Origin: Mangrovicoccus sp049603835
Lineage (GTDB): Bacteria > Pseudomonadota > Alphaproteobacteria > Rhodobacterales > Rhodobacteraceae
Direction: 5' to 3'
Assembly: GCA_049603835.1 (NCBI GenBank)
Contig: JBMYSZ010000017.1
Coordinates: 1-64,000 of the forward strand
DNA: 64,000 nt
Part shown: one piece after another, positions 50,179 to 58,069 of the stretch
Layout: the number at the start of each line of letters is the position of its first letter
How positions within the stretch are numbered: the stretch's first letter is position 1
Translations under genes and position numbers: made by a program
The notes under the pieces: generated by a model
Databases searched by the model: none
What the model was told of the DNA's origin: nothing
Seen by the model: the letters and a program-made list of their open reading frames with translations, nothing else

Positions 50179-50347
50179 GACCGTCCCATGCCGCGCAGCG
50201 CTTGCCGGGTCAAGAGAGCGAATTTCCGCAGGTCGAGCAAAAGATTGACGAATTGCGCTGAACTGGGCAGCGTGATGGTGGACAGCCTGGCTGCGTGCCG
50301 AGATATGCGCCCGCAAGAATGTGCAACCCCAAGAAAAGGAGAGCCCA

Positions 50348-51049
50348 ATGTGCGGTCGGTTTGCGGTGACTTTGCCAATAGATGCAATGGCGCAGCTTTT
50401 TGAGGCGGCGCCGGCAAATGATTTGCCGCAGATCCCTAATTATAATGTCTGCCCGACAACGCAAATCCATGGGGTGCGGCTGGGGGAAACCGGGCGGCAG
50501 CTGGTCTCGATGCGCTGGGGATTTCTGCCCCATTGGTACAAAAGCCCCAGCGATGGCCCGCTGCTGATCAATGCGCGGGCCGAGACTTTGGCGGAAAAGC
50601 CTGCCTTTCGCGCAGCCTGCCGAGAGCGGCGCTGCTTGATCCCGGCCACAGGATTTTACGAATGGACTAAGGATGAGGCGGGCAATCGCTTGCCTTGGTA
50701 TATCCATCCGCAGGGTGATGTGCCGCTGGTATTTGCGGGGCTTTGGCAAAGCTGGACCCAGCCCGAGAGCGGCGAAAGCCTGCAAACCTGCGCCATTGTC
50801 ACCACTCAGAGCAATAGCTCCCTGTCATTCATTCATCACCGTATGCCGGTGACTTTGGCGCCGGAGGACTATGGCTTATGGCTGGGGGAGAAAGGCAAAG
50901 GCGCGGCGCGGCTGATGCAACCAGGCCCGGAAGATCGCTTTAGCGCTTATCGGGTGGATCCTCAGGTGAATTCCAATCGCGCTGAGGGGCCAGAGCTGAT
51001 CGAACCATTTGACGATCCCGGTCAGGCGCAATTGCTGCCGCAAGAGTAG
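50348..51049 (+). CDS. SRAP-domain (YedK/HMCES-type) abasic-site protein
   Basis: Protein of 233 residues beginning MCGRF; Cys2 becomes the N-terminal residue after Met removal and forms a thiazolidine crosslink with abasic sites in single-stranded DNA. NARAETLAEKPAFR (Asn and Glu of the site), CLIPATGFYEW and IHHRMPVTL (catalytic His) are all conserved. It shields abasic sites during replication. AAGGAG precedes the ATG at 50348. The TAG stop lies inside the left end (GAGTAGG) of repeat copy D. Confidence 0.92.
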   Translation: MCGRFAVTLPIDAMAQLFEAAPANDLPQIPNYNVCPTTQIHGVRLGETGRQLVSMRWGFLPHWYKSPSDGPLLINARAETLAEKPAFRAACRERRCLIPATGFYEWTKDEAGNRLPWYIHPQGDVPLVFAGLWQSWTQPESGESLQTCAIVTTQSNSSLSFIHHRMPVTLAPEDYGLWLGEKGKGAARLMQPGPEDRFSAYRVDPQVNSNRAEGPELIEPFDDPGQAQLLPQE

Positions 51050-51114
51050 GATGGGCAATTTGCCCATCTCAGCCGAAGGTCAAACAAGCGGTGGGCAAAT
51101 TGCCCACCCTACTC
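51044..51114. repeat. Dispersed double-hairpin repeat, copy D
   Basis: Palindromes GATGGGCAATTTGCCCATC and GGTGGGCAAATTGCCCACC, bounded by GAGTAGG and CCTACTC, so the whole is also an inverted repeat. It supplies both flanking stop codons: TAG (51047-51049) of the SRAP gene and TAG (51111-51109) of the acyl-CoA synthetase. Confidence 0.85.
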
Positions 51115-53013
51115 GTCGCGGGACTGCCAGCGCCAAGGCCGTGTGAAGGTATCCATCAGCTGCCGCAAGCTCTCTTCATCCACATCCCCATGGGCGGCGA
51201 AAATCGCGGTCAGGCCATTGGTTTTATCGTCAACCACCTCTTCGACCGTAATTGGCAGCCCCGCCGCCTCTAAGGCCTGGCCATACACCCGTTGGATCGC
51301 CATTTTCCGCAGATCCGGCTTAAAAACCTTGCCAACAGCCGTTTTCGGCAGGCTTGGCAAAATCTCGATATGTTTGGGCACCGCCGCGCGTTCATGGATG
51401 CGATCCCGAGCCAGGCGCAGCAAATCGATGGGCTGCACCTGCGCGCCATCCACCAGCTCCACATAGGCGCAGGGCAGTTCGCCCGCCACTGTATCGGGTT
51501 GGCCCACCGCCCCCACAAAGGCCACTGCCTCATGGCCAAGCAGGGCCTCTTCGATTTCGGCCGGGTCAATATTATGCCCGCCGCGAATGATCAGATCCTT
51601 TTTGCGCCCGGTGATCCATAAAAACCCATCCTCATCCAGCCGCCCCAAATCGCCAGTGCGCAGATAATTCCGATCCGCGAAAAGCCCCAAATTCTTGCCG
51701 CTTTCCGTATAGGTGGAGCCCGCAAAGACCCCAGGATTGGCGATGCAGATTTCACCGACCTCGCCGGGGACGCATTCTTTGGTGATGCTGCCATCCTCGG
51801 CGCAGTCCAAAATCCGCACATCCGTATAGGGGAAGGGGATCCCCACCGATCCCACCTTTTTCTCGCCCTCGATAGGGTTGCAAGACACCAAACAGGTCGC
51901 CTCTGTCAGGCCATAGCCTTCGGAAATTTGCACGCTTGTGGCTTTCTCAAACCGGCGATAAAGCTCTAGCGGCAAAGGTGCTGAGCCAGAAATGGCGGTA
52001 CGCAGGCTGCTCACATCCGCATCCACTGGCCGCTGCATAAGCGCCGATAGAGCAGTGGGTACGGTGATCAAGAAGCTCACATTCCAGCGCTCGATCAGTT
52101 TCCAGAAATTGTCGAATACCCCGGCACCGCGATAGCCTTGGGGGGTGGGGAAAACCACATGCGCCCCGGACTGGATCGCAGACATCAATACCGGATAGGC
52201 GGCGAAACAGTGAAACAGGGGGAGCGGGCAGATCAGCACATCTGTTTCCGAAAACAGCAAATTGGCCCCAAGCCAGCCATTATAGGTCATGCCGGAATAA
52301 AGATGCTGCGCCACTTTCGGCGTGCCGGTTGTCCCGCCCGTATGGAAATAGGCGGCGACACGGTCGCGGTCGATATCCTCGTAAACCAGAGTTTCGGCGG
52401 AATGATCAGCCAGGGCCTTGTTGAAATCCAGCACCTTTGCACGATGATGCACGTCATTTTTCGGGCGGATCAGCTGCACAATCCAGGATTTAGGCGGGCT
52501 GAGATAATGCAAGAGATCGACCTCTAGCACATATTTCACCGAAGGCGCATAGCGCACCGCCTCTGCCGTCTTTTGCGCAACGTCAGACTTGGGAAAGCTT
52601 TTGATCGTCACCACGACCTTTGATTTGGTCTGGTTCAAGATCCCGGCAATTTGTTCCACATCCAACAGCGGATTTATCGGATTGACGATGCCGGCCGTCA
52701 TGCCCCCCAGCAGGGCAATGCAGGTCTCATTGGCATTGGGCATGATATAGGACACGACATCCTCTTCGCCCAATCCCAAAGACCGCAGAAGATTAGCGCA
52801 TTGGGTGACCTTGCCGCGCAATTCGGTCCAGCTGAGGGTCTCTGCCTTGGATTTCGGATCAGACAGAATCTGAAAACTAATCGCCGGACGGTCAGGAAAG
52901 CGCGCCGCGGTCTGGCAAAGGCACTGATAAACGGTGGCAGGTAACGCCCGGTCATCCCAGGGTTTTTCCTGTTCCACATCCCGAGATGCTTTGACATCAC
53001 TGAACATATACAT
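51109..53013 (-). CDS. Acyl-CoA synthetase (AMP-forming)
   Basis: ANL-superfamily ligase of 634 residues that activates a carboxylic acid to its CoA thioester through an acyl-AMP. The phosphate loop is YFHTGGTTGTPKVAQH (about residue 220), then ISEGYGLTEATCLVSCNP (A5), TGDLGRLDEDGFLWITGRKKDLIIRGGHNIDP (A7-A8) and LPKTAVGKVFKPDLRK, which holds the catalytic Lys (A10). Length and layout fit medium/long-chain fatty acid or related synthetases; the true acid is unknown. ATG at 53013 has GGAGGACGCT before it. It stands alone, with the ABC exporter gene 138 bases upstream on the same strand. Confidence 0.9.
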   Translation of the reverse strand: MYMFSDVKASRDVEQEKPWDDRALPATVYQCLCQTAARFPDRPAISFQILSDPKSKAETLSWTELRGKVTQCANLLRSLGLGEEDVVSYIMPNANETCIALLGGMTAGIVNPINPLLDVEQIAGILNQTKSKVVVTIKSFPKSDVAQKTAEAVRYAPSVKYVLEVDLLHYLSPPKSWIVQLIRPKNDVHHRAKVLDFNKALADHSAETLVYEDIDRDRVAAYFHTGGTTGTPKVAQHLYSGMTYNGWLGANLLFSETDVLICPLPLFHCFAAYPVLMSAIQSGAHVVFPTPQGYRGAGVFDNFWKLIERWNVSFLITVPTALSALMQRPVDADVSSLRTAISGSAPLPLELYRRFEKATSVQISEGYGLTEATCLVSCNPIEGEKKVGSVGIPFPYTDVRILDCAEDGSITKECVPGEVGEICIANPGVFAGSTYTESGKNLGLFADRNYLRTGDLGRLDEDGFLWITGRKKDLIIRGGHNIDPAEIEEALLGHEAVAFVGAVGQPDTVAGELPCAYVELVDGAQVQPIDLLRLARDRIHERAAVPKHIEILPSLPKTAVGKVFKPDLRKMAIQRVYGQALEAAGLPITVEEVVDDKTNGLTAIFAAHGDVDEESLRQLMDTFTRPWRWQSRDE

Positions 53014-53151
53014 AGCGTCCTCCCCCGATTTTAAGCTGACTAGCGCAGCTTTTTGTCACAGCATGGGTGCTTTTCCCGCAGTAAACAAGGGCGACGCAAC
53101 GGCGGGTTTGTTGCCCATCTGGTAAAATTGCGATGTGAAGAAGGGTGGCCG

Positions 53152-54945
53152 CTATTGCGCGGCCAGGCTTTCGGTGAATTGCAGCCGCGCCAGACGCGCA
53201 TAAAGCCCATCTTCGGCAACTAGGCTTTCATGGGTGCCTTCGGCAACAATACGCCCTTGATCAAAGACCAAGATCCGGTCGGCCTTTTTCACCGTGGCTA
53301 AGCGATGCGCCACCACCAATGTGGTCCGATCTTGCGACAGCTTTTCAACCGCAGCCTGCACAGCCGCTTCGCTTTCCGCATCAAGGGCAGAGGTCGCTTC
53401 GTCCAGCAGCAGCACAGGTGCCGCGCGCAAAATGGCCCGAGCAATGGCGATGCGTTGTTTCTGACCGCCGGAAATCATCACCCCGCGCTCGCCCAAATAG
53501 CTGTCATAACCATCGGGTAGGGCGGTGATGAATTCATGAGCCGCGGCGGCCTTGGCGGCCTCCATGACCTCGGCATCGCTGGCCTCTGGGCGACCAAAGC
53601 GGATATTTTCCATGGCGGTATCGGCAAAAATCACCGGCTCTTGCGGCACCAAAGCCAAGGATTGGCGGAATTCAGACCGCGCCATATGGCGTAGATCCAT
53701 GCCATCAAGCTGCACTGCACCGTCTTTCGGGTCGTAATAGCGCAAGATAAGCTGCAGCACGGTGGATTTCCCAGCCCCTGATGGGCCGACCAGAGCCACA
53801 GTTTCGCCCGGCTTGACCGCAAAGCTAATCCCATGCAGCGCCGCATCATCGGGACGGCTAGGATAATGGAAGGTCACATTGTCAAAGACGATCTCGCCTT
53901 CGGCCGGTTGTGCCGGGGGCAGGGGCTCTGCCAGATCCTGGACAGTGTCTTCGGCGCCAAGCAGTTCCACCAAACGCTCTGTTGCGCCAGCGGCGCGCTG
54001 CAGCTCGCCCCAGATTTCCGACAAAGCCGCCACGGATCCGGCCATAATGCCCGCATAGATCACGAATTGCACCAGCTCGCCAATGGACATCGCGTCAGAC
54101 CGCACATCCCGCGCGCCAATCCACAAAACCCCGATGATCCCGGCAAAGACCAGGAAAATCACAATAAAGGTCAAAAGCCCGCGCACCAGAATTCGGGTCT
54201 TGGCGCTGTCAAAGGACTTTTCGGTGACCCCGTCAAACATGGCTTGGCTGGCGGTTTCATGGGTGAAGGCCTGCACTGTCGAGGCCGAAAGCAGCGCCTC
54301 AGACGCCTTGCCCGAGCTTTGCGCGATCCAGTCTTGGTTTTCCCGCGACAGCACCCGCAGCTTGCGACCCAGCCCCAAAATCGGCACCAAAACCGCTGGA
54401 ACGATCAGCAGCACCAGGCCGGTCAACTTAGCCGAGGTGAGCAGCATCAAAATCAGCCCGCCAAAGAACAGCAGGAAATTGCGCAAAAACCAGCTGATCG
54501 AAGTGCCGATGACCGACAGGATCAGGGTCGTATCGGTGGTAATCCGCGACAGCACCTCGCCGGTCAGTAGGTTTTCATAGAAGGCCGGGCTCATCCGGAT
54601 CATGCGGCCGAAAATCGCTTTGCGGATATCCGCAACCACCCTCTCGCCCAGTCGCGTGACCAGGGTATAGCGCAGCGCCGTCCCCAGAGCGAGCAGCCCG
54701 GAAATCCCAAGCGCCGCGAAGAAATATTGATCAAGCAGGGCATTATCGCCGGTCATAAAGCCATCGACCACCCGGCGCACAGCCATGGGCAAGATCAGCG
54801 ACATGGCCGCAGTAAAGGTCAGGGCAATAAGCGAGCTGATCATCAGTAGCTTATAGGTCAGCATGAATGGCAAAAGCCCCTTCAGCGCGCCGATCTTTTT
54901 CGATTTGGGTCTTTCGCTATCGCTCTTTGCTGGCCGCCTTGCCAT
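53152..54945 (-). CDS. MsbA-like ABC exporter (fused permease and ATPase)
   Basis: ABC half-transporter of about 597 residues that should act as a homodimer. Six membrane helices span about residues 30-325; the ATPase follows: Walker A GPSGAGKSTVLQL, signature ISGGQKQRIAIARAIL (Ile for Leu), Walker B VLLLDEATSALD and switch His in VAHRLAT. It belongs to the lipid/multidrug exporter group (ABCB type). A basic, disordered N-terminus (MARRPAKSDSERPKSKK) precedes the membrane part. ATG at 54945 has GGGGGATGAG upstream; the TTG at 54957 adds four residues. Substrate unknown; no partner gene is next to it. Confidence 0.92.
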   Translation of the reverse strand: MARRPAKSDSERPKSKKIGALKGLLPFMLTYKLLMISSLIALTFTAAMSLILPMAVRRVVDGFMTGDNALLDQYFFAALGISGLLALGTALRYTLVTRLGERVVADIRKAIFGRMIRMSPAFYENLLTGEVLSRITTDTTLILSVIGTSISWFLRNFLLFFGGLILMLLTSAKLTGLVLLIVPAVLVPILGLGRKLRVLSRENQDWIAQSSGKASEALLSASTVQAFTHETASQAMFDGVTEKSFDSAKTRILVRGLLTFIVIFLVFAGIIGVLWIGARDVRSDAMSIGELVQFVIYAGIMAGSVAALSEIWGELQRAAGATERLVELLGAEDTVQDLAEPLPPAQPAEGEIVFDNVTFHYPSRPDDAALHGISFAVKPGETVALVGPSGAGKSTVLQLILRYYDPKDGAVQLDGMDLRHMARSEFRQSLALVPQEPVIFADTAMENIRFGRPEASDAEVMEAAKAAAAHEFITALPDGYDSYLGERGVMISGGQKQRIAIARAILRAAPVLLLDEATSALDAESEAAVQAAVEKLSQDRTTLVVAHRLATVKKADRILVFDQGRIVAEGTHESLVAEDGLYARLARLQFTESLAAQ

Positions 54946-55167
54946 CTCATCCCCCAAGCTAAGTCTGACGCGTCATAATGGGCAGACGCGCCCGCAACAA
55001 GGGGGCGTTGGGGAAGGCGGGTGGAATTGGCTATTTCGATCGCGAACTTGATCAGAGATTGGCCATCTCAAAAGTCAAAGGGCACCAATTTCCCTTTACC
55101 CACCCCTCAAATTACGCAAGGGTATTTTGGGAAGTCGCGTTGCAACAGATTTGAAAAGGAAATTCCA

Positions 55168-56121
55168 ATGCGTGAAGGATATAGCCCCGATTTTCTCGGT
55201 CCCGTAATTGACTTGCCCCAGCCCAGCCCGGTTCTTCTTGGCGATGTCTTGCAGCCGCCGGGTATGCCCGACGGGGAAGTGGTGGTGCCTTATATCCATT
55301 ATTCGCTCATGATGAGCGTGAGCACCAAGCAAGCTCTGTTTTCCGCCGCGAATGTCGATCTGAAAAATTACAAATCGACGCCGAAAGGCCAGGGACGCAA
55401 ATGGTTTTATGACGGGCGCATCGGTCGCGACAATCAAGTGACGAACTATAACTATAAAGGCACGAAATGGGATCGCGGCCATCTTACCCGGCGTACCGCT
55501 GTAACTTGGGGCGACAGCGAAACAGATATTGTCCGCGCCAGCAATGACAGCTGCTCTTACGCCAATTCGAGCATGCAGCATAAGAATTTTAACGGAGACG
55601 ATTGGAGCAAAGTTGAAACCCTCGTCTCGGATTTTCAGATCGCAGATAAGATCACGGTGATCACCGGGCCGATTTTCACCCAGTCAGATCGATATTTCGC
55701 AAAGGAATTTCTGGATGTCCCAGTGCGTGTGCCCAGCGGCTTTTGGAAAACGGTGACTTATAAAGATCCCGGTGGCGAGCTACGGACCCAGGCCTATATC
55801 TTTTTCCAAGATCTTCCGAGCATTCGTAATTCTGATGGCCAGAAAAGGCTTAATCTCAAAGATATGCAGGTCACAACAACTGAGCTCTCGCTTTGGACGG
55901 GGCTGGAATTTGACCAAGTACTTTACGATAGCAATCCGCTCAAATTTTACAGCGGGCCTGAGGCGATCTCGATCGAAGCGAAAAAAGAGCTCTTGGATAA
56001 AGACGAGCGTTTGGTTGAGCTAGATGCCGGGATCGCCACGAGCCAATCGGTGCAGGAAGCGCGCAAGAGCCTCCCATTGGGAGATTTCTACGCGGTGATC
56101 GAAGCGGTGAGCTGGATCTGA
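55168..56121 (+). CDS. DNA/RNA non-specific endonuclease (DRGH family)
   Basis: Nuclease of 317 residues of the Serratia-nuclease/NUC1 family. The active site D102-R103-G104-H105 (KWDRGHLTRR) gives the catalytic His105, and SSMQHKNFNGDDWSKVE supplies the metal Asn (N142) and the conserved Trp and Glu. Usual members are secreted, but there is no signal peptide after the ATG at 55168 (AAAAGGAAATT upstream). No inhibitor gene was recognised beside it. The upstream 220 bases and the gene itself use more A/T than the surroundings, a hint of separate origin. A possible role is DNA degradation in effector or death pathways, unproven. Confidence 0.85.
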   Translation: MREGYSPDFLGPVIDLPQPSPVLLGDVLQPPGMPDGEVVVPYIHYSLMMSVSTKQALFSAANVDLKNYKSTPKGQGRKWFYDGRIGRDNQVTNYNYKGTKWDRGHLTRRTAVTWGDSETDIVRASNDSCSYANSSMQHKNFNGDDWSKVETLVSDFQIADKITVITGPIFTQSDRYFAKEFLDVPVRVPSGFWKTVTYKDPGGELRTQAYIFFQDLPSIRNSDGQKRLNLKDMQVTTTELSLWTGLEFDQVLYDSNPLKFYSGPEAISIEAKKELLDKDERLVELDAGIATSQSVQEARKSLPLGDFYAVIEAVSWI

Positions 56122-56239
56122 GAAGGCCGGGCCGGGCTGGGGGGCGTGGTGGCCGAGGTCTTGGCTTGGCGTGGCGGATCCGGTCTGGCTGGGCTGTTCT
56201 CCGGTGTGCTCTGGCGCTAAGGCCCGTTATGGGCGGTGT

Positions 56240-56313
56240 TGGAGCGGGTAGCGGGAATCGAACCCGCGCGTTCAGCTTGGGAAGCTGACAGGCTACCATT
56301 ACATCATACCCGC
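56240..56313 (-). tRNA. tRNA-Gly (anticodon CCC)
   Basis: The minus strand begins GCGGGTATGATGTAATGGTA; the anticodon stem-loop TCAGC-TTCCCAA-GCTGA gives anticodon CCC; the T arm is GCGGGTTCGATTCCCGC and the acceptor stem GCGGGTA/TACCCGC is perfect, followed by T and an encoded CCA. Confidence 0.96.
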
Positions 56314-56378
56314 GCAGGAGCGGCATCTACCCCCCCTGCGCGACCGGGTCAATAGTCCGCGCGCATTGCCTGGGCTAC

Positions 56379-56478
56379 AGCGCTTCCTGTTTTTCTTAAA
56401 ACACCCTCTATCGCCATTGTCCCGAGAGCGCCGAAGGCGTGGCAGGGTATTGGCGATACAATGTAAACTGGAAGCGCT
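56379..56478. repeat. 100-base nested inverted repeat
   Basis: Outer arms AGCGCTTCCTGTTT (56379-56392) and AAACTGGAAGCGCT (56465-56478) pair with one mismatch; inside, TATCGCCA (56409-56416) pairs perfectly with TGGCGATA (56451-56458), CCC with GGG, and GCGCC with GGCGT at the tip. It ends exactly one base before the stop codon of the phosphoesterase. It could be a structured 3' UTR, a small RNA or a MITE-like insertion. Confidence 0.7.
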
Positions 56479-57300
56479 TTAGGCGTCGTCCTCGGGCTCC
56501 CATTGGAAAAGCGCGAGATCCTGTTCTTCGTGCTGATCGAGGAAGTTTTCGTGATGCACCACAACGCTTTCCTCGCCCGCCATGACAACCGCCATTTGCC
56601 CTGGCCCGAAGAGGCGCGGCACTTCGCTGATGGGCCCAGATTGCTTAGGAAAGATATTATAGTGACTGCCCGCAATCGTCGTAAACGGCACGCCGCGCAC
56701 TGTCCCCGCCGTGGACATATGCACATGACCCGAGATCACCATGCGCATATCCGGATGCGCCTTAAGCGCGTCAATCAGCGGCGCGGGGTTTTGCAAGCGG
56801 ATCACATCAGTGGGTACGGTGAAATCGGTGATATTGTGATGCAAAACGCAGATCACCGGTTTGTCACTCGTCGCTGTCAGCTCATCGCGCAGCCAGGCGA
56901 TTTGCGCAGTGCTCAGATAGCCTTCGGTTTTGCCGGGCTCTGTGCTGTCGAGAATAATCACCCGATAAGCCCCAAGATCGAGACCCATATCATATTGGGT
57001 CGTGGCGGGATTCATCGGGCGGTCGGGAAAAACCTTGTGAAACACCGCCCGGTCATCATGATTGCCCATGGTCATATGCACAGGCAGGGGGAAATCTGCG
57101 ATAGCGGCTTTCAGGCGCTCATAAGCCGGGATTTCCGCATGATCGGCCAGATCACCGTCCAGGATCACAAAGGCCGCATCCTCGTGATGGGTGCGGATAT
57201 GGGCCAGCGCCTTGGTCAAGCGTGGGAAAGTGTCGATCCCATGCGAAGTCTGGCCTTCGGGCACTAGGTGAAGATCTGACAGAATAACGAATTTTTGCAT
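56479..57300 (-). CDS. CpdA-like class III phosphodiesterase
   Basis: Metallophosphoesterase of 273 residues. The five blocks are LSDLHLVPEG, ILDGDLADH, TMGNHDD, VLHHNI and ISGHVHMS, giving the complete dinuclear metal site. This order and length match CpdA/GpdQ-type enzymes that cleave cyclic AMP or glycerophosphodiesters. The C-terminus is acidic (QHEEQDLALFQWEPEDDA). ATG at 57300. The nested inverted repeat lies directly downstream. The neighbouring tRNA and lectin-like genes do not suggest a pathway. Confidence 0.9.
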   Translation of the reverse strand: MQKFVILSDLHLVPEGQTSHGIDTFPRLTKALAHIRTHHEDAAFVILDGDLADHAEIPAYERLKAAIADFPLPVHMTMGNHDDRAVFHKVFPDRPMNPATTQYDMGLDLGAYRVIILDSTEPGKTEGYLSTAQIAWLRDELTATSDKPVICVLHHNITDFTVPTDVIRLQNPAPLIDALKAHPDMRMVISGHVHMSTAGTVRGVPFTTIAGSHYNIFPKQSGPISEVPRLFGPGQMAVVMAGEESVVVHHENFLDQHEEQDLALFQWEPEDDA

Positions 57301-57376
57301 GCAATGCCCTTTCCGCGCCCGATAGTTCTCAGGCCTATAGCGCGAAAAGGGTGACAGATCTGCGACAGAGCCGCGA

Positions 57377-58000
57377 TCAGTTTTTGCAGCTATAGGGCTT
57401 GTTATTGATCCACTGGGACACTGTCACCGTGGCATAGCCGGTATTATCGGCGAACTGATCGTCATTGAAACCGATCTGCAGGAAATAGGCCCCTGCCGGA
57501 ACAACATGATGCACAGATGGATCAATGGCGAAAGGCGCGCCCATGACCACGCCATTGGCCTCGGTAAAGGCGCCGACCAGCTCCATCAAAGCCACATCGC
57601 GCGGACCTTCTGCCGATGGGTAATATTGCGCCGTGCTGGTATGGCGGCTGGGAAAACCCGCGCCAGTGCTGCCCGGATCACCATTTACGATGGGGCCTAG
57701 CTCTTCGGCGCTATTGACCGGGGCGAAATCAGGCCCGGCAGAAACGCCAGAATACTCGCCGGAAATCTTGATATAGCGCCCTTCATCGATATCGAGACAT
57801 TGGCGCAGCCCAAATACCACTGGCGGCTGACCATCACTGATCCCAAAAGCGATATTCGGGTTCTGGGGATTTTTCCAAGGCATGGTCGTGGCCGGAATAT
57901 CCGTAGAGACGGAGGCATAGACCTTAACAGTGTAATCCTGCGCGAGCAGGGGCGTGGCGGTCATGAGCGCAAAAGCGGCGGCGGTTGGAAAGCGTGACAT
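57377..58000 (-). CDS. Secreted LecA (PA-IL)-like beta-sandwich protein
   Basis: Protein of 207 residues with a signal peptide (about 1-20, cleavage after LLA). The last 70 residues (ALMELVGAFTEANGVVMGAPFAIDP, then AGAYFLQIGFNDDQFADNTGYATVTVS) match the PA-IL/LecA-like pattern, where the calcium site lies in the ND...DN.G loop (about N179, D180, D181, N186). The first half (QCLDIDEGRYIKISGEYSG) is consistent with the same beta-sandwich. It may bind a sugar in the periplasm or outside; binding and fold are inferred. Two cysteines (about C68 and C205) could form a disulfide joining the ends. It is followed by no co-transcribed gene. Confidence 0.65.
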   Translation of the reverse strand: MSRFPTAAAFALMTATPLLAQDYTVKVYASVSTDIPATTMPWKNPQNPNIAFGISDGQPPVVFGLRQCLDIDEGRYIKISGEYSGVSAGPDFAPVNSAEELGPIVNGDPGSTGAGFPSRHTSTAQYYPSAEGPRDVALMELVGAFTEANGVVMGAPFAIDPSVHHVVPAGAYFLQIGFNDDQFADNTGYATVTVSQWINNKPYSCKN

Positions 58001-58069
58001 CGTTACTCCTCCGGTGTCGGATGTGGACGATGCCGTGTATTGCGCAAATTAACTCATAGTGAAGGTGGG

